Source of the DNA: Parelaphostrongylus tenuis
Lineage: Eukaryota; Nematoda; Chromadorea; Rhabditida; Metastrongylidae
NCBI GenBank assembly: GCA_019055375.1
Contig: JAHQIW010000834.1
Coordinates: 1 to 64,000 of the forward strand
Length of the DNA stretch: 64,000 nt
Reading direction: 5' to 3'
Of the stretch, positions 23,701 to 36,240 are shown in pieces. Under the pieces are notes generated by a model. It did no database searches. It was not told the origin of the DNA and saw nothing but the letters and a program-made list of their open reading frames with translations. The position numbers and the translations under genes are program-made. Numbering within the stretch: position 1 is the first letter of the stretch; each line of letters begins with the position of its first letter.

Positions 23701-26700
23701 CTCGAGAAAGTCAAATCTGCGCAAGCCACTCTGCACTGAGCGCTTAATTACCAACATAGTTGCGATTCGTCTGAAAATAGTCTTCGACGAAATGTTTTAC
23801 AAACTCCTGAGAAAGATTTACAAATTGTAATCTGGAAATATATTGTAGATCTCAAATTTGGACTGAAGTCTGACAGTGGAAAACTTCACGAGATCTAAAT
23901 TATCCACTTTATCAAAAAAAAAGAATATTTTCACTAGTAATCTATCAGTAAGACAGCTAGCAGAGTTGAGATATTTCATCACAGGAGAGTTGACTGTTCT
24001 TGAGGTAATTTCATCAGTTCCGTGTTCGTTTCGAATTCATTTAGATGAGTTGTAACCACATAATCTCATATAAATGAGGTACGAAAAATCAGCTCTGACT
24101 GAAAGAATTCGCCTCTTAATCGAAACTGATTGTTTATTTCTAGCTGGTACAAGAGTGGACGTGTAGCGCACTGGCTGGAAAAGCCGTGGGCATACGTGGT
24201 CGTTTGTTCTATCCCGCATCCTTTGCTCACCACAGTGTCTTCTTTTTAGAATCTACAGTTTTGTACCAGGCTTGCGTAGAAGTGATTGGCAGACCGGTGG
24301 GGCCATCGCGTGTCATTTTATGACAGAAATGTGCATTCAGCCACCTTTGATGATGCATGACGAAGTTGACTGTGTCGCGCATCTCTCAGGAATGAATCAG
24401 CGTGAAAAGCTTTGATTTTCAACTATTCATTTACTGACTATCTCGAGCAATAAATTTTCGGCCTTATAGATTAGCATGGAAATAGAAGCCGACAAACACC
24501 TCTCAAGTACGCCGACACCTCAGAGTTTCTTCGTGAATGAGTACTCTCTCAAAACCTCTTCAATATATTTTAACTTTTACAATTACAGCCAGCATGAAGT
24601 TTGTACCGGATAAGAGAAGTTTGAAATCAATAGAAATTTATTTTGTAAGCATTGACACCATCCATGGCGACTGGTTGGCGAAGAGGAAAGAAGATGTACT
24701 GCTTTCGAAAAAGTGTCGTAATTTCCTTCATGTTCAATATACGCCGAATGTGGCAATACATTTGAGTTTTTGTGTCTTTCAGGTCCATTGAGTCTCACTA
24801 AGGATTTTTACTCCAGATGTTCCTGACAAAGACGCATTCATAGCGTAGAAATATATGGCCGTACTGCGTGAGATGTGGGAATATGATAAGACTCATAGAT
24901 GAGAAAACTGTAAGAAGTCATCCAAAGGAGGAGAGTTTTTGTAACAGCTAGACATGTCGGTAAGATCAGCGTATCAATCACAAGCACCATCTTGACAAAG
25001 CCGTCACTTCTTTATTATCACTTTCACATGTGGATCGTTACGGCTTGCAAAGTCCAGCGATAATCATCTTTATATGCTTTGTCTTCTAACGGCAGCCTAT
25101 TCCATGTTTTATGAAGCATTTAACATTAATAAGAATGTATTGCATTACGGTCTGACCTCGACACTGTGTTGCTAAAGCGTATGCTCGCTGTTCAATGATA
25201 AATTTGTCACCGACTCGCCTTATTCAGAGTCTTGAAGGTTATGTATCGAGATATAATTTTATTCGACGAGCATTCTCGAGTCTTATGATATATCCAATGT
25301 GTAAGACAATCTTCAGCCGGCTAAAAAGGAAAAAGGAGCTGAATTTCAAGAAATGAGAGTTATATTTGGGCGAGCGATAGCCTCATTGCCAAGCGTGAGT
25401 TAATTCTTCACCTCAGATCACTTTCCTGACTTCTATAATTGATTTTCACGCTGATTTTGTGAAGTTTCTAAAGCTATGAAAGACGGCGAGTGCAGTAGTG
25501 AAAGTGGCGCATTGTGTACTAGCAAAGAGCTAGCTTGTTTCCACGCCGGACGCATCAAACCTTCTATCTCTTTGGGGTCGAGAGTTCAGAAGATTCGTTC
25601 TGCGACTAATTAGTTTCCTTCAGAAAAGCAGTACACCGCTCAAGACAATACTGAGATACCATAGCACTGCTGTTTCCAAGATTCCGGAGAACAAGAGCTT
25701 TCAACTGCATTCAGATAGAAAGACAAGAAATCTTATGTAGTAATCGAGAAACCACACGCAAATTTGAAAGGGCCCCTGAATGTTGGATAAGATGGAACTA
25801 ATCGAGGACAAGCCTTACAGGGATCCACAAAACATGTGATGCTGAGGCGTGTGGAAGAGATTGAAATAGATAAGACCGAGAGATTCTAAAAAAAAAGATT
25901 TCATTTCGGATGTTGCATTCATCATCTAAGTGAACAACAGGCCCGTAGATCCATCTTATAGAAAGCAAACAGAGCGATTGTTTCTCAGCAAAACAGGAGG
26001 TTTTGCACGATAGCTTCTTAATGAGACGGCGGAATTGAATGATAGGATAAGGATGATACGACAAGGCTACATAGCGATAGGTTGAGATTTTGGTAGTTTT
26101 GCCAAAACGCTGGCAGTCGCGGAGTGTCAACACCTCGTTTCAGCCCCATCAGGGATATATCTAAAGAATCGAAATCTGTTCGTGAATGCCAAGTCTATTT
26201 AAAAATCAGTTTCTCGAAGTATTGTAGCTTGGCGTCGATCGACAATGGCCTTGATTGCGTTTAAACGATAGTATCAATAACATGGTCGACCTCTTCTCAA
26301 GTATCACTAAGAGGCGTTTCGAGGCGGTAAGCAAAGACGAGACAATACAACAAATAAAACGACAAAATATACTGGGACAATTTGTTTATCGTATCAAAAT
26401 GCCTTTCTTGCTGAAGAGGAAGTTGGTGTGAAGGAGACAGCAAGCTCACTGAGTCTTGATGATTGTTCAGATAAGAGTGATTAGAGGTTAAGGATCATTT
26501 CACCATTAACAGTGCTCATTATCAGCGGTCCAATATGAGTCACATGAACGTTCGCTAGTTTTAGTCTGCATGTACGAAATCATACGAATCGTTTGAGGTG
26601 TAGCCGATAAAATGTTGAGGATTCCGAGCAGCCAAAAAACAATTTTCGACTGAAAGCAACGCTTCCTAGTTATTAGACCCATCTCAACTTCAATACCAGG

Positions 26701-27049
26701 AGGAGGTCATCAATTCATATTTTGGAAGTAACAAGATCTGTTAAGTCGTCTCTTCATCGACTAGCCGAAGCCTTTGAACTGTTGCATAACGTAAATTAGA
26801 GACTGAATACAGCGATACTAGCATGTTTCATTGCCGTAATTATAGGATTTTTACGATAAAAAAAGCATGGAAGCCCTTTTTTAGAACCAAACAAGCGAAA
26901 TTCTCTCTTTTCTAGGCCTTGATTCTACTTATGACTATTCGAATTCGGGGCAACTATCAGTGGGGAAAATGCGCTCACTCTATGTGGTGGTATAACCGAA
27001 AATATTACGGAATTAGAAAGCTAGTGCGATGTGATACAATGAGATTTAC
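20746..27049. other. No recognisable gene over 6 kb
   Basis: Only short frames are found, including a 111-codon frame on the minus strand at 25798-26133 with no recognisable motif. A diverged SINE at 24.16 kb is listed separately. If host exons lie here they are too short or too unfamiliar for me to call. Confidence 0.35.
24157..24415 (+). mobile_element. SINE family A, strongly diverged
   Basis: The order of SINE A blocks is kept but eroded: GTGTAGCGCACTGGCTGG (head), GTACCAGGCTTGCGTAGAAG, ATGTGCATTCAGCCACC, TCTCAGGAATGAATCAGCGT and AAAGCTTTGA (tail). Confidence 0.5.
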
Positions 27050-27270
27050 TGGCTAGTGTTTCAACGTCATCGTCTTCTTTAGAGCCGGATAATCCTCGTC
27101 GATGGTCGATGAGCTAGAAATGGTCGACTTCGTTATGTAAATGTTCGTTGTCGCATCAAGATGGATCCAATGAATGGAGCACAGTTCCTGTTAAGTACCT
27201 GGCTCAGTGTTGCCCTTTTAGCAGGACGGTTGTTGATGTATTGCTGCCATCGAATATGAGATATGGATTA
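27050..27270. repeat. Foldback repeat family gamma, partial copy
   Basis: CTGGCTAGTGTTTCAACGTC at the left corresponds to the left end of the 13.6-kb element (CTGCTAACATTTCGACGCG). AGCAGGACGGTTGTTGATG matches its interior. The right end is not clear. Confidence 0.45.
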
Positions 27271-28819
27271 TTAAGATATTATCCAAAGCATTCATGACAT
27301 GGTTGGTCATATTGTGGACATACAAGTAATACTACTTGAGACATCAACGTAGGATAAAGCGCTCGACATCAATCAATCTCCTGGAAACACTTCATGCACT
27401 TTGATCTATATAGTCACAATAGTCTACGCAGTCAGGTGTAAAGACCCGACGGATTTCAAGTCAGTGTCTCTATGGTCCCAGAGAAATTTGGCACCAATGT
27501 GTTGACTCCCGAGGGTGTGAGTAGCCTAATCTGATGAGCGTGATCCAAACAATGATGTATGACATAGTGCTTACAACCAACGGCGCTAGCCGATAAACTT
27601 TGGAGTGATAATGCAACTAATCTACGATGGAGGACGTAAAATGAATGAGGCCGGTGGTCTATACTAAACGAAGAATGGCAATGTTTATCGAGTGATTTCA
27701 AACTGAACACGGAAACGTCAACTTTTATGGAGAAAAAGAACCACTGGAACTTCGAAAGTGGAACGGATTATCAAATTCTCTGATAGTTAAAGTGAGACTA
27801 TCAAAGACAGGCAATGTGGACTATTGCGAAATCAGTAACGAAAACGAATTGCAAAGGAAAAGCAGAAAACAGTACAGGATGATGACGAGAGCAATTAGAG
27901 TGTTATAGAATGAGTAGGACCCGCCAGTACCACACTAATGGTGGCATCGATTTGCTTAAATGGATGACATTGTGAATTTCGACACACTTCTTGTATGAAA
28001 CGAACAAGCCGAACCGGTCCTCTCCATAATAAGTTCGGAACTGCCATTGAAAACTGCAGTGATTCCAGATATGGGGAAAAAACGAAATCGAATCGAACTT
28101 TGAAACGAAGCGCTGATCAATTGTGTGATGTGATCAGGTTAGATAAGCAAAAACTTTGCAGATTTCCTGAATAATAGTGAACAACTAGTATTGAGGAAAT
28201 GGTGCGTTGTTTCAAGAAACCAGTAAGCGTCAGACAGTACAGTCTCTAAGAAGTAGTGTAATATACAGTTTACATTAAATGAAGAGCTATAAGAAAGCTA
28301 GAGCTCAAAAACGCTGCCGAACGACTACTGCAAGAAAGGGTGACCTTGAAAGTTTGAATAATAACGCATGGCAGAAATGACATTGCCTTTTTTGACCCTA
28401 CTGCGAATCAGCACTAAGGTTGGTAAACAGTAGGTGATCGTTAATGGAAACCGTAAAATGCGGGGATTGGGGACCGTATCCAAAAGATACAGTTATCAAC
28501 CTCTACGTGAGATAAGCCGACTAGACGATAATCGATTTCCGCTTCATGGTCCTGATTTCAGTTGAACCTATTGTTCGAAAAGTGTGTAAATCTGAAAATC
28601 GTGGATTTGTTCTGTGTTCCGCTATACTGAGTGAGACAATAGTTAAACATTTTTGCAGAAAAATGAGTTAGAAGAAGAGAAAGCACATGAAAGATAATGA
28701 GTAAGTCGATTCTTGATAAACGATCTAAATGAGAGTGGCTATAAACTGGATAAAGAACTTGATCAGCTGATGATGATTGTTATATAACATGCCTACAGCA
28801 GAGATGCCCACAAACCGAC
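27271..28819. other. No recognisable gene
   Basis: A stretch near 27.55 kb reads MYDIVLTTNGAS, faintly like a reverse transcriptase catalytic box, but stops follow at once and no flanking RT blocks are recognisable. Confidence 0.35.
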
Positions 28820-28833
28820 ATACATACACACAC

Positions 28834-28877
<44 letters not shown>

Positions 28878-28975
28878 ACACACACATACGCACACACACA
28901 CACATACACACATACACACACACACTACACGCATACGCACATCGCAACACATACAACACACGCATATACACAGAG
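28820..28975. repeat. CA dinucleotide microsatellite
   Basis: A long CA run with TA and GC interruptions, near-pure to about 28926 and then imperfect. The Thr/His and Val/Cys frames over it on both strands are artefacts. Confidence 0.95.
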
Positions 28976-28981
28976 CATAGT

Positions 28982-29315
28982 GTGATAATATTTTCAAAGC
29001 CTTTCAAAGGGTCTTGTTATGGCATTCGAGTGGTATATGTAAGTTTCTGGTAACAAGGCATATAGTAATACCTTCGCATCGACTGTGTTGGAGACCACGC
29101 TTTCTAACATTCAATATATTCTGATAGGATTTTCAAAGCGTTTCAGTCTACTACGATACCGCTATCATTTGTTGCAAGGGTGAACCGTAAGGGCATGTGG
29201 TACTGATGAGGCCTACGAACTACGCCGAAACGTATGTATAAACCTCGAGTGCCATAACAGACCACTGAAAGGCTTTAAAAATTCTGTCAAAGAATATTGA
29301 ATTCTCAATAAGCGA
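28982..29315. mobile_element. Hammerhead element beta, foldback copy
   Basis: The left arm (CAAAGCCTTTCAAAGG...GTTATGGCATTCGAG) is the reverse complement of the right arm (CTCGAGTGCCATAACAGACC...GAAAGGCTTT). The right arm carries a hammerhead (29191-29253). The left arm keeps only a decayed ribozyme 3' part (reversed: CCAGAAACTTACATATACC). It lies directly beside the CA microsatellite. Confidence 0.7.
29191..29253 (+). ncRNA. Hammerhead ribozyme, beta copy with intact core
   Basis: CUGAUGA is at 29203-29209. Stem II is GGC/GCC (29210-29212 and 29224-29226), with further UA/UA pairs inside an 11-nt loop. GAAA is at 29227-29230. Stem III is ACGUAUGU at 29230-29237, with A at 29238 before cleavage. 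Stem I is irregular: UA/UA, then GG/CC across an AA bulge, then GGCA/UGCC farther out. Core bases match the consensus; the weak point is stem I. Confidence 0.72.
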
Positions 29316-29354
29316 AGTCTCAAACACAGTCGATTGGAAGGTATTGCTATCAAA

Positions 29355-29410
29355 CACTTACACACACACATACACACACATATATATATAGATATACATA
29401 CACACACATA
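29355..29410. repeat. CA/TA dinucleotide microsatellite
   Basis: Short CACACATA and TATATATAGATA tracts. Confidence 0.85.
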
Positions 29411-30538
29411 CCAAACGCTCACTCGCACTCACGGGAGAAATGGTATTTGAGCAGCAATCTCAAAATTGAATTCAATAATTATTTTTTTGCTTCCGCAGTA
29501 GCGATGCTCTGCTTTATGTCGTGAGCAACAACCGTTCTCACCACGGTAGCACCGACTGATTCATAGACCAGTGACCTTGCCTACCAGACCACACCTAGTA
29601 AAATTAAGTCGACCAATCAACACTCCGATCATGGTAGATATAAAATTTTGTACTGTACTAGTTGAACACAATTCTGTGTTGCATCGTCCCTATGTCTCTA
29701 GTTGGGCTATCAGATTCGTTTATTGAATTCTAGAGAAACATAATCTAGTTGCACTTTCTTGCTATCGCACCCAGTTAGACGTTAAAGTTGATAAGGTTGA
29801 AACATCAAGACTATTTCAGTAAGACAATCAATCATTATTATATATTCTAAACGTGACTTCGGGACCAGATTGACAGACTCCTCATCTTTCTTTGGTCACT
29901 CAAACTTTTAGCACTTGCTCTTCTAAAATATAATGCGCTGAATATTTTGATATCTCTAGTACGGCCTTCCGACTAATTTCAGTGTTATTCACTGATCTCT
30001 TATATTTCAGATAGGCAAACGTGAGGTTCTGAGCGTGTATGCTACATTCTTGACGAGTTTCACGTTCTTGGGAGCGCGGCAAAATACCGCATTGAGGCAC
30101 AGTTGAGTAATTTTTTATAATTTTTAATTTTTTAGCGTTTTAGAATATTTTTCAAATTGCCAGAGAAAATCTGCAATTGATTTCATATGTTGGATAGTTT
30201 TTCAAAAAAATCATGGTTTAGATAATTTGTCTCTATACGATGCAAATTCTAATTAATGCGGCAGTGAATCCGCTGCGAAGATATCAGTGAAACATCTTTT
30301 TTTAAATTGTGCAAACTGCATTAATTTCATCATCTGATCTCCATTTACTTTTTCTTTCCAAGTGTATACGAAAATACTGCTAATGAGAAGAGAGAACGAA
30401 TACGAAGTAGTAGAATAGTTACTCACTGCCTTAACTATTTTCTACTTTTTCTTCCACTTTGTTTCTATCAAACTGGTCATTCAGATATAAACCATTCACT
30501 CATGCTCGTTACTTTCAGTGTATAATAGTATAAAAAAA
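29411..30538. other. No recognisable gene
   Basis: AT-rich, with no domain or repeat similarity that I can support. Confidence 0.4.
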
Positions 30539-30830
30539 GCGAAGGTGACGCAGTGGTTAGAGGTGCTTTGCGTTGAACACGAGATCAATGGTTCGATCTC
30601 GCGCTCATGGCTCACCAAGCCATCCATCCCTTCGGGGTCGGCAAACTGGTATTAGAGTGGTCTCAGGCTTATTCGAGAGGACAAGCAGCACTAACTCGGT
30701 ACAGCAGGTGGGCACCGTGAGTCATTGTAAAGGCCATATATGCATTCAGTTACCTCAGGCAAGGTAAAAAAATGAAGACAATGCATGGCGCATCCTTCAG
30801 GAATTGATGAACGCCGAGAGCTTTATCCTT
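30539..30830 (+). mobile_element. SINE family A copy
   Basis: The head GTGACGCAGTGGTTAGAGG and the B-box GGTTCGATCTC (about 30.59 kb) are followed by the standard body (CCATCCATCCCTTCGGGGTC, GTGAGTCATTGTAAAGGCC) and the tail ATTGATGAACGCCGAGAGCT. ATAGTATAAA occurs just before the head and just after the tail, a likely target-site duplication. Confidence 0.85.
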
Positions 30831-31024
30831 GTTTATAGTATAAATGATATCTTCCAACGGAAGTAAGTTAACTTGACGTCGATATAGCGAAGAACTCTTC
30901 GTGTAGCCGTCTTCTTTACGTGTTCATCTTCTTTCCTGGTTGTCTTTTCTGATGAGCACATCATATCTTCTCTAAACCTATTTGGAATACAGCACATTGA
31001 TGCCAAGATATAAACAAAACTTGG

Positions 31025-31110
31025 CACCTGGCATGGTGCGAGTTTGAACCAGCGATTGAGCTTTCCGAGGGCCACAAATTACTCACTTCACCACCGAGCC
31101 TTCCGCTCTG
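31025..31110 (-). repeat. Type II tRNA-like repeat remnant
   Basis: On the minus strand, GGGCAGAGCGGAAGGCTCGG is followed by a long variable-arm-like stretch and the B-box-like CTGGTTCAAACTCGCACCA. This resembles a Ser/Leu tRNA with an extended variable region. The acceptor ends do not pair convincingly, so I call it a tRNA-derived relic. Confidence 0.4.
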
Positions 31111-31708
31111 CCCATTTATATTAGCCACTTGTGTTAGCGATCACGTCACATTTAGATGTATACTGCCAATATGAGAATAGCCCGATTTTTCATAGATTTC
31201 TTTATTATGTAATCTACGAGAATTTTTATTGTACCGCTTTTATGATAGTGCCTTAATGTTGTAACTGCATAACAAAGAATGCGAATGATATGCAGAACAT
31301 GCAGGCTCAAGTGGGAATAAACTAGCGCTCTACCCTTTTCTTATGATGAATACCTCGCTCGCATTGTGGGTCTCAATCTGCTTCTCAGACTTCGCAGTAG
31401 TTAGCATCTTTCCAATTTTTTTGAAGGACGGAATTTTTAACGATTTGCAGAGTACAGTTTTTTTCGAGGAGTTTCATGGAAGCTCTCATAGCGGAAGTCT
31501 TGAAATGTCATCATAGGTAAAACAACGACAACCACATGTGTGAGGTAATACCGAAAAAGGTCTTAGTAGCAGACAGTTGATTTATTTGAATAAACAGTGT
31601 GCAGGAGGCGAGCAGCGCAGTCTTAACGATGCCGTACATGGTAGTTCTGTTCTAATTGAGCAGTACCATTCCTGGGTCTTTATCATATAGAGTCACCTAT
31701 TTCTGTAG

Positions 31709-31963
31709 ATGAGAAGAACTATTTCTAGGAAATGGTGGTCTCAAGCTGTTCATGAAAAGTACAAGTGGTTTCTCTACTTTGAGCGAGATAAAACTGGGGA
31801 TCATTTTAGTATGACGTATCTAACCGCTGCGCTTCTTGTGCCCTCTAACGATACAGTTAAAAAATCAAAATATTGTTTCCTTCACTCAGAGTTTTCATTT
31901 TATGACAAAGACTCATGGAAAAAGCTTGTTACTGACATAGCTTATATTCTGACAAGGAACTAA
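31709..31963 (+). CDS. Unrecognised 84-codon open frame, possible exon
   Basis: The frame is free of stops for 84 codons, with a charged and aromatic composition (RKWWSQAVHEKYKWFLYFER, then HSEFSFYDKDSWKKL) that looks more protein-like than most frames here. The ATG follows directly after TTTCTGTAG, which could be a splice acceptor. I recognise no family and see no neighbouring exon. It could equally be a chance frame or a transposon relic. Confidence 0.2.
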   Translation: MRRTISRKWWSQAVHEKYKWFLYFERDKTGDHFSMTYLTAALLVPSNDTVKKSKYCFLHSEFSFYDKDSWKKLVTDIAYILTRN

Positions 31964-32486
31964 TCGAAGACTCGAAGCACTTTTTAGACCGCTCCGTAAG
32001 TGTAATCACTAGTTCATTAGTGAATACGCTTGAACAGCACAACTTGAAAGGTTATTGAAGAGAAAATAATAGTTGTCCGGATTATCCTAAACAAAATTGT
32101 TAGAAATGTGCTTTGCCTAATGAATGTGGTCACTAGGCCGGATCTCATCTCAGGACACTCGTTGGAATCAATTACAAGACGCTCTCTTTAACCCTAATTA
32201 GTTCGCTGACTAGCTCCAAATCCTCATTTTTCACGAGGAAATGAATACATATGATCTATTGTTAATACTTTATTTACTAATTAAGCTAATACACTAATGC
32301 CCGAATGTTAGCTTAAGCCTTGCAGAAAATATTAATTGGCAGTGCTGAAGTTAAGCAAAAGTCGATTTTTAAATCGTCATTTAGTAATTTGCCAAGTGGC
32401 TTTCCTTGAACTTCGGACTTATCAATCAAGCAAATATACTTCGCTAAGTAAGCCAGTTGCATAAAATGTTCCAAAACAAATTATTT

Positions 32487-32620
32487 CTGCTAACGTTCCG
32501 ACGGGCTTCGTCTTATCCAGAGTTGATACTTTGAGTCTACAGTAGTTCGTACTTGCTGTGCTCTTCGCTCTCGTCTGCTCTGAAGAAGATGAGATATGTT
32601 TAGCCGAATAGATTCGTTGT
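32487..32620. repeat. Foldback family gamma, end fragment
   Basis: TTCTGCTAACGTTCCGACGG and GGCTTCGTCTTATCC match the left end of the 13.6-kb element. No opposite arm is found. Confidence 0.45.
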
Positions 32621-33797
32621 GCAATAACTTTGTCCAACTAACTCATTTAATAGAGAATTTGTGAGTGACCAGTAAATCCGAAGCCCAGGGAAGGTCGATT
32701 GTCAAATTATTTCACAGCTTTGCGTATGCCAATAATTTCATAGACATCTACAGGATCAGTTCCTTGAAGAAGCAAGCATATCATTGTACAACCACTATCT
32801 TTATTAAAAGAATGGGATTTTGCAAAAATAAAAAATAATGTAAAATTCCATTCAGATGCCGTCTACCTACCGTACACATCGATGAATGACGTCATAGCGC
32901 TTGATTGTTTGTCGTCGATTCGGTGGACGATCGAATAACGAAGCCTATTAGCGGCTAGATAGTCCGGCTCGATTCTCAATTTTCACAAGGCCACTTCCAT
33001 AGAAGATAGCTCTGGTGTATTTGTTGGTCTCCAAGAGATTCATGTGATACCCGAACTATCACTTGCTTTCGGTCGGTCTTCAAAACAATGCGTTTCAGAA
33101 TACTTCATGTGCATGAGATTTTACCACGTTCCGTGAGCGCATATGAGCAGTATTTTCCACTTCTATCACCCCTATTTTTTCTACTAAAACACTTTGACAC
33201 TGATTAGGTAAAAATATTTGTTGTCATCTCTTTATCTTTCGTTTTTCTATGCAGTCTAGATATCTGTTGCAATGGTTCACTTTGTAGCAGTGAGTCCTTG
33301 CATCGATTCCTTCGACAAGAACAAATAACGAAATTGTTGATGATAATATTATTGGCCACTTGTGTCAATATTTATGCCAAAATCTATAAAACGCTTTCGA
33401 AAACGAAACATGAAATAAAGCCTAGAAAATTCTACATCATGTGAATGGGGAGATGTCCAACAAGAAGAATGACAGGAGAAGATGTATGTGCAGAGCGTCA
33501 AAGTATTTTTGTTGGATTTTCAATCACTCAAGAGCATTTCAGAAAAGATTCATGGAGGATTATATCTTACATTGTCCGAAATTTCAATCTCTATTCCTTG
33601 CTCTATAGCCTTTGTAACCTGAGAGCATATGCCGATCACTCACTTAACCTAATGTTGATTATTTATTCTAATGCTGTTTAGAGAAAAAACTATCTACATC
33701 TTACTTAAGCAATTAATCTTTGTGTATTCCGTTTTTTGATTTAACAACTGTTACTTCTATAGCAATTCCAATAATGTATATTTGATCTACTTATGGA

Positions 33798-34070
33798 TTA
33801 GCTTTACTAGCTTTAAACACTTTATTTGATCCATCTTCACACTGCTTTTTTTCACTGTGCGCATCCCAGTACTTCTAGCATTCAGTTAGTTTTTTCGTTT
33901 TCTTGTTGAACGACGTAGGTTTTTGGTTGAAGCTCCTTGCAGTCTCGAGAGTGGCCTTACTGTGGCGTTCCATAGAGCGCTGTTGTTGACTGCCGGTGAG
34001 AGGTGGGGGAGTAGCTCGGCTCCACGTGCGCCGTGACCAACATCCCGACCACTCGGCTACGGAGCCCCCA
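33798..34070 (-). mobile_element. SINE family B, tRNA-Ser/Leu-like head
   Basis: On the minus strand the head is GGGGGCTCCGTAGCCGAGTG with A-box TAGCCGAGTGG. The body is shared with 2334-2600: GGAACGCCACAGTAAGGC, GACTGCAAGGAG, GCTAGAAGTACTGGGAT, and a tail with AAATAAAGTGTTTAAAG. AGCTTTACTA at 33800-33809 and AGCTTTGCTA at 34073-34082 may be the target duplication. Confidence 0.72.
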
Positions 34071-34694
34071 TAAGCTTTGCTAAAGTGCACTCAAACGATC
34101 TGCAAGGTCTTATTGGGGTTGAATTTTGGTTTACAGTGAGAGGTCACAACAATGTTTATTTTGCGATAAACTGTTTCATAATTCTCAGTTCCCAGACCAT
34201 GACACAATCTTTTCTTACTAAGCGATTTTCTATTCAATATGATGACTAAGCCGAGCACCTTTGATCAGATGAGTACAAAGAGCATACGTAGTGTCACGAA
34301 GTTCTTATCTTAGAATGAACATTATACTTATTCTGCAAGATGGACTTTACCATCGTGTGCACCAAGTCTCTATGGCAAGGCTGGAAAATCGGTGCATAAG
34401 TATATCTCAACGAAAGCGCTAGCAACAAAAGGACACTACTGTGCCTTGAGACTGCTAAACTTTCAAAGGATTTGTGGCTCTTCAAATTTGGAAAAGTTAT
34501 AGTAGGGCCTTGTAGTTAGCATGCTTGCGCTATAATAGCATAATCTGCAGCTGACTCACATTGAGATGAACACCTTCGATGATATTAGACATCTCAAAAT
34601 AAAAACAAGGTTTTTATTCGCTAGTAGGAAAATTTGTTGGTATGGTAGATGAGTGTGAAACTCTCGTTCCACCTCACTCATAAATGATAAAACA

Positions 34695-34990
34695 AAGCGC
34701 ATATGGCGCAGTGGTTAGAGGTGCTCTGCGTCGCACACGAGGTCAATGGTTCGACCTTGCGCGCATGGCTCACCAGCCCATCCTTCCCTCCGGGGTCGGT
34801 AAATTGGTACCAGACTGGTCTCAGACGTGTCTGAGAGAATAAGCAGTACTGACTCGATACAGCGGGAGACCACCGCGAGTCATTGTAAAGGCCAGATATG
34901 CATTCAATCATTTCAAACGAAATCAAAAATTGAAGACGAATGCATGGTGCATCCTTCAGGGATTGATCAATGCCAAGAGTTTTTTAACTT
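34695..34990 (+). mobile_element. SINE family A copy, well preserved
   Basis: The head AAGCGCATATGGCGCAGTGG is followed by B-box GGTTCGACCTT, then GGTCGGTAAATTGGTACCAG, GCGAGTCATTGTAAAGGCCA and the tail ATTGATCAATGCCAAGAG. Apart from a few substitutions it is close to the copy at 60.53 kb. Confidence 0.88.
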
Positions 34991-36050
34991 CTATGGTAGA
35001 TAATATGGCCTTGAAAATTATGTTCAAATCATTTGTACAATATCAGCAACTAATCTCACGTTAATGGTTGAGAAAAGTTGAGCATTTCTGACTTTGACCT
35101 TATATTATTACTTGCGTCTCTGCACGGAAGACATCATAGGCACCATTGGGCAGCTCAAACACCATGGTTTACTTAAGGAAAATGTCCTAAAGACCTCAAG
35201 ACTGAGAACATAATTGATTAAGCAAGTAAAGAAGCCGTTTGATTTTATTATGACGGCAGAGAATGTTCCACATCGTTAGTTGAACCGCTAGAGCAAAGTT
35301 CTACGAAGGATTGCACCATCGCTTTTTTGCCGCAAAAGATTAAAAGACTCCAAACTTCACAAAGGAAGCCCCATCATTGACTGAGAATTACTTGCACTTT
35401 TAGTTGACATTTCAGAAGGTGCGTTATTGACAGAGTGGATTAAGAGAAAGGTCACGTTAACTAATCTCTCACAACAGTATAAGCAATCCGAGAGTTTGTA
35501 CGCCGCTCTGAAACATTCCTTCTCTGTGCAACTGATGACCGTTCTTTATCGAACCACTGAAATCAGTTCTTACACAAACGTTAAGGAAGACTACAGATGA
35601 GGGAATACCTGCAGAGAATTGGAAATGGTAATTTCCAGCTTCCTGCTGTCCACATGGCGATTATTCTTCATCCTTTCAGAAATACCCATAGGCTAAGGTC
35701 AGAAATAAATGCACAGTAAAGCTTTTGAAAACTGTGACGTTCTTGTCCACTAAACAGATGTTCTTCGTGAATTTTATGAAATTTTCACTCACAGATTTTT
35801 TTCATGCTGCAAAGTCGCCACTATCATGAGGATTCCACAAGACATTAGCAACTCGGCAAAACTCTTCACAACCACTACACGAGAATAGCCACTCGAAATG
35901 CAGGTTAAGGTCAATGACTGACTGCAATATTACTTACACTTTTCAATTACATCGATCTTATACACTAAACCAAAGGTCAACTTGAAAATGTTTTGGTAAT
36001 ACTCCGATTTTATAGTATTTTTACTGCATTTTTCGCATTTCATGTACACC
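34991..36050. other. No recognisable gene
   Basis: Unassigned AT-rich sequence. Confidence 0.4.
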
Positions 36051-36051
36051 T

Positions 36052-36240
36052 AAGAGAATAGAGTGGTGGGCAAAGACGCGACCTTAGATGAGAGTCGAAC
36101 CCGTGTCTCATCCATATCGAGAACGCGTGCTACCACTACACTACCGAGGTATATTCGCACCACCACTCATTCTTCAATGGATGGATGAAACACGGATTCG
36201 ACTCTCGTCTGAAGTCGTATTTTTGCTCACCACTCAATTC
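36052..36240. repeat. tRNA-like foldback repeat
   Basis: The arms at 36052-36118 and 36174-36240 are inverted copies over about 65 bp; left AGTCGAACCCGTGTCTCATC pairs with right GATGAAACACGGATTCGACT. The left arm and loop hold a 70-nt tRNA-like sequence on the minus strand (36081-36150). It starts ACCTCGGTAGTGTAGTGGTA, with D-arm GTG/CAC, a B-box-like GGGTTCGACTC and partly pairing ends. The right arm repeats the T-arm part in opposite orientation. It resembles an Asp/Glu-type tRNA turned into a palindromic repeat. Confidence 0.65.

Larger units (their letters stand above)
31111..33797. other. Mostly unassigned
   Basis: Contains one unexplained open frame (31709-31963) and a family gamma fragment (32487-32620), both listed separately. 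Nothing else is recognisable. Confidence 0.35.

Noticed and set aside
27450..28350. Possible second LINE reverse transcriptase (MYDIVLTTNGAS)
   Set aside because: Only one weak box, surrounded by stops; no ordered RT blocks as at 51.4-52.1 kb.
28725..29007. Frames up to 90 codons across the CA repeat
   Set aside because: Pure products of the dinucleotide repeat, with no unique coding sequence.
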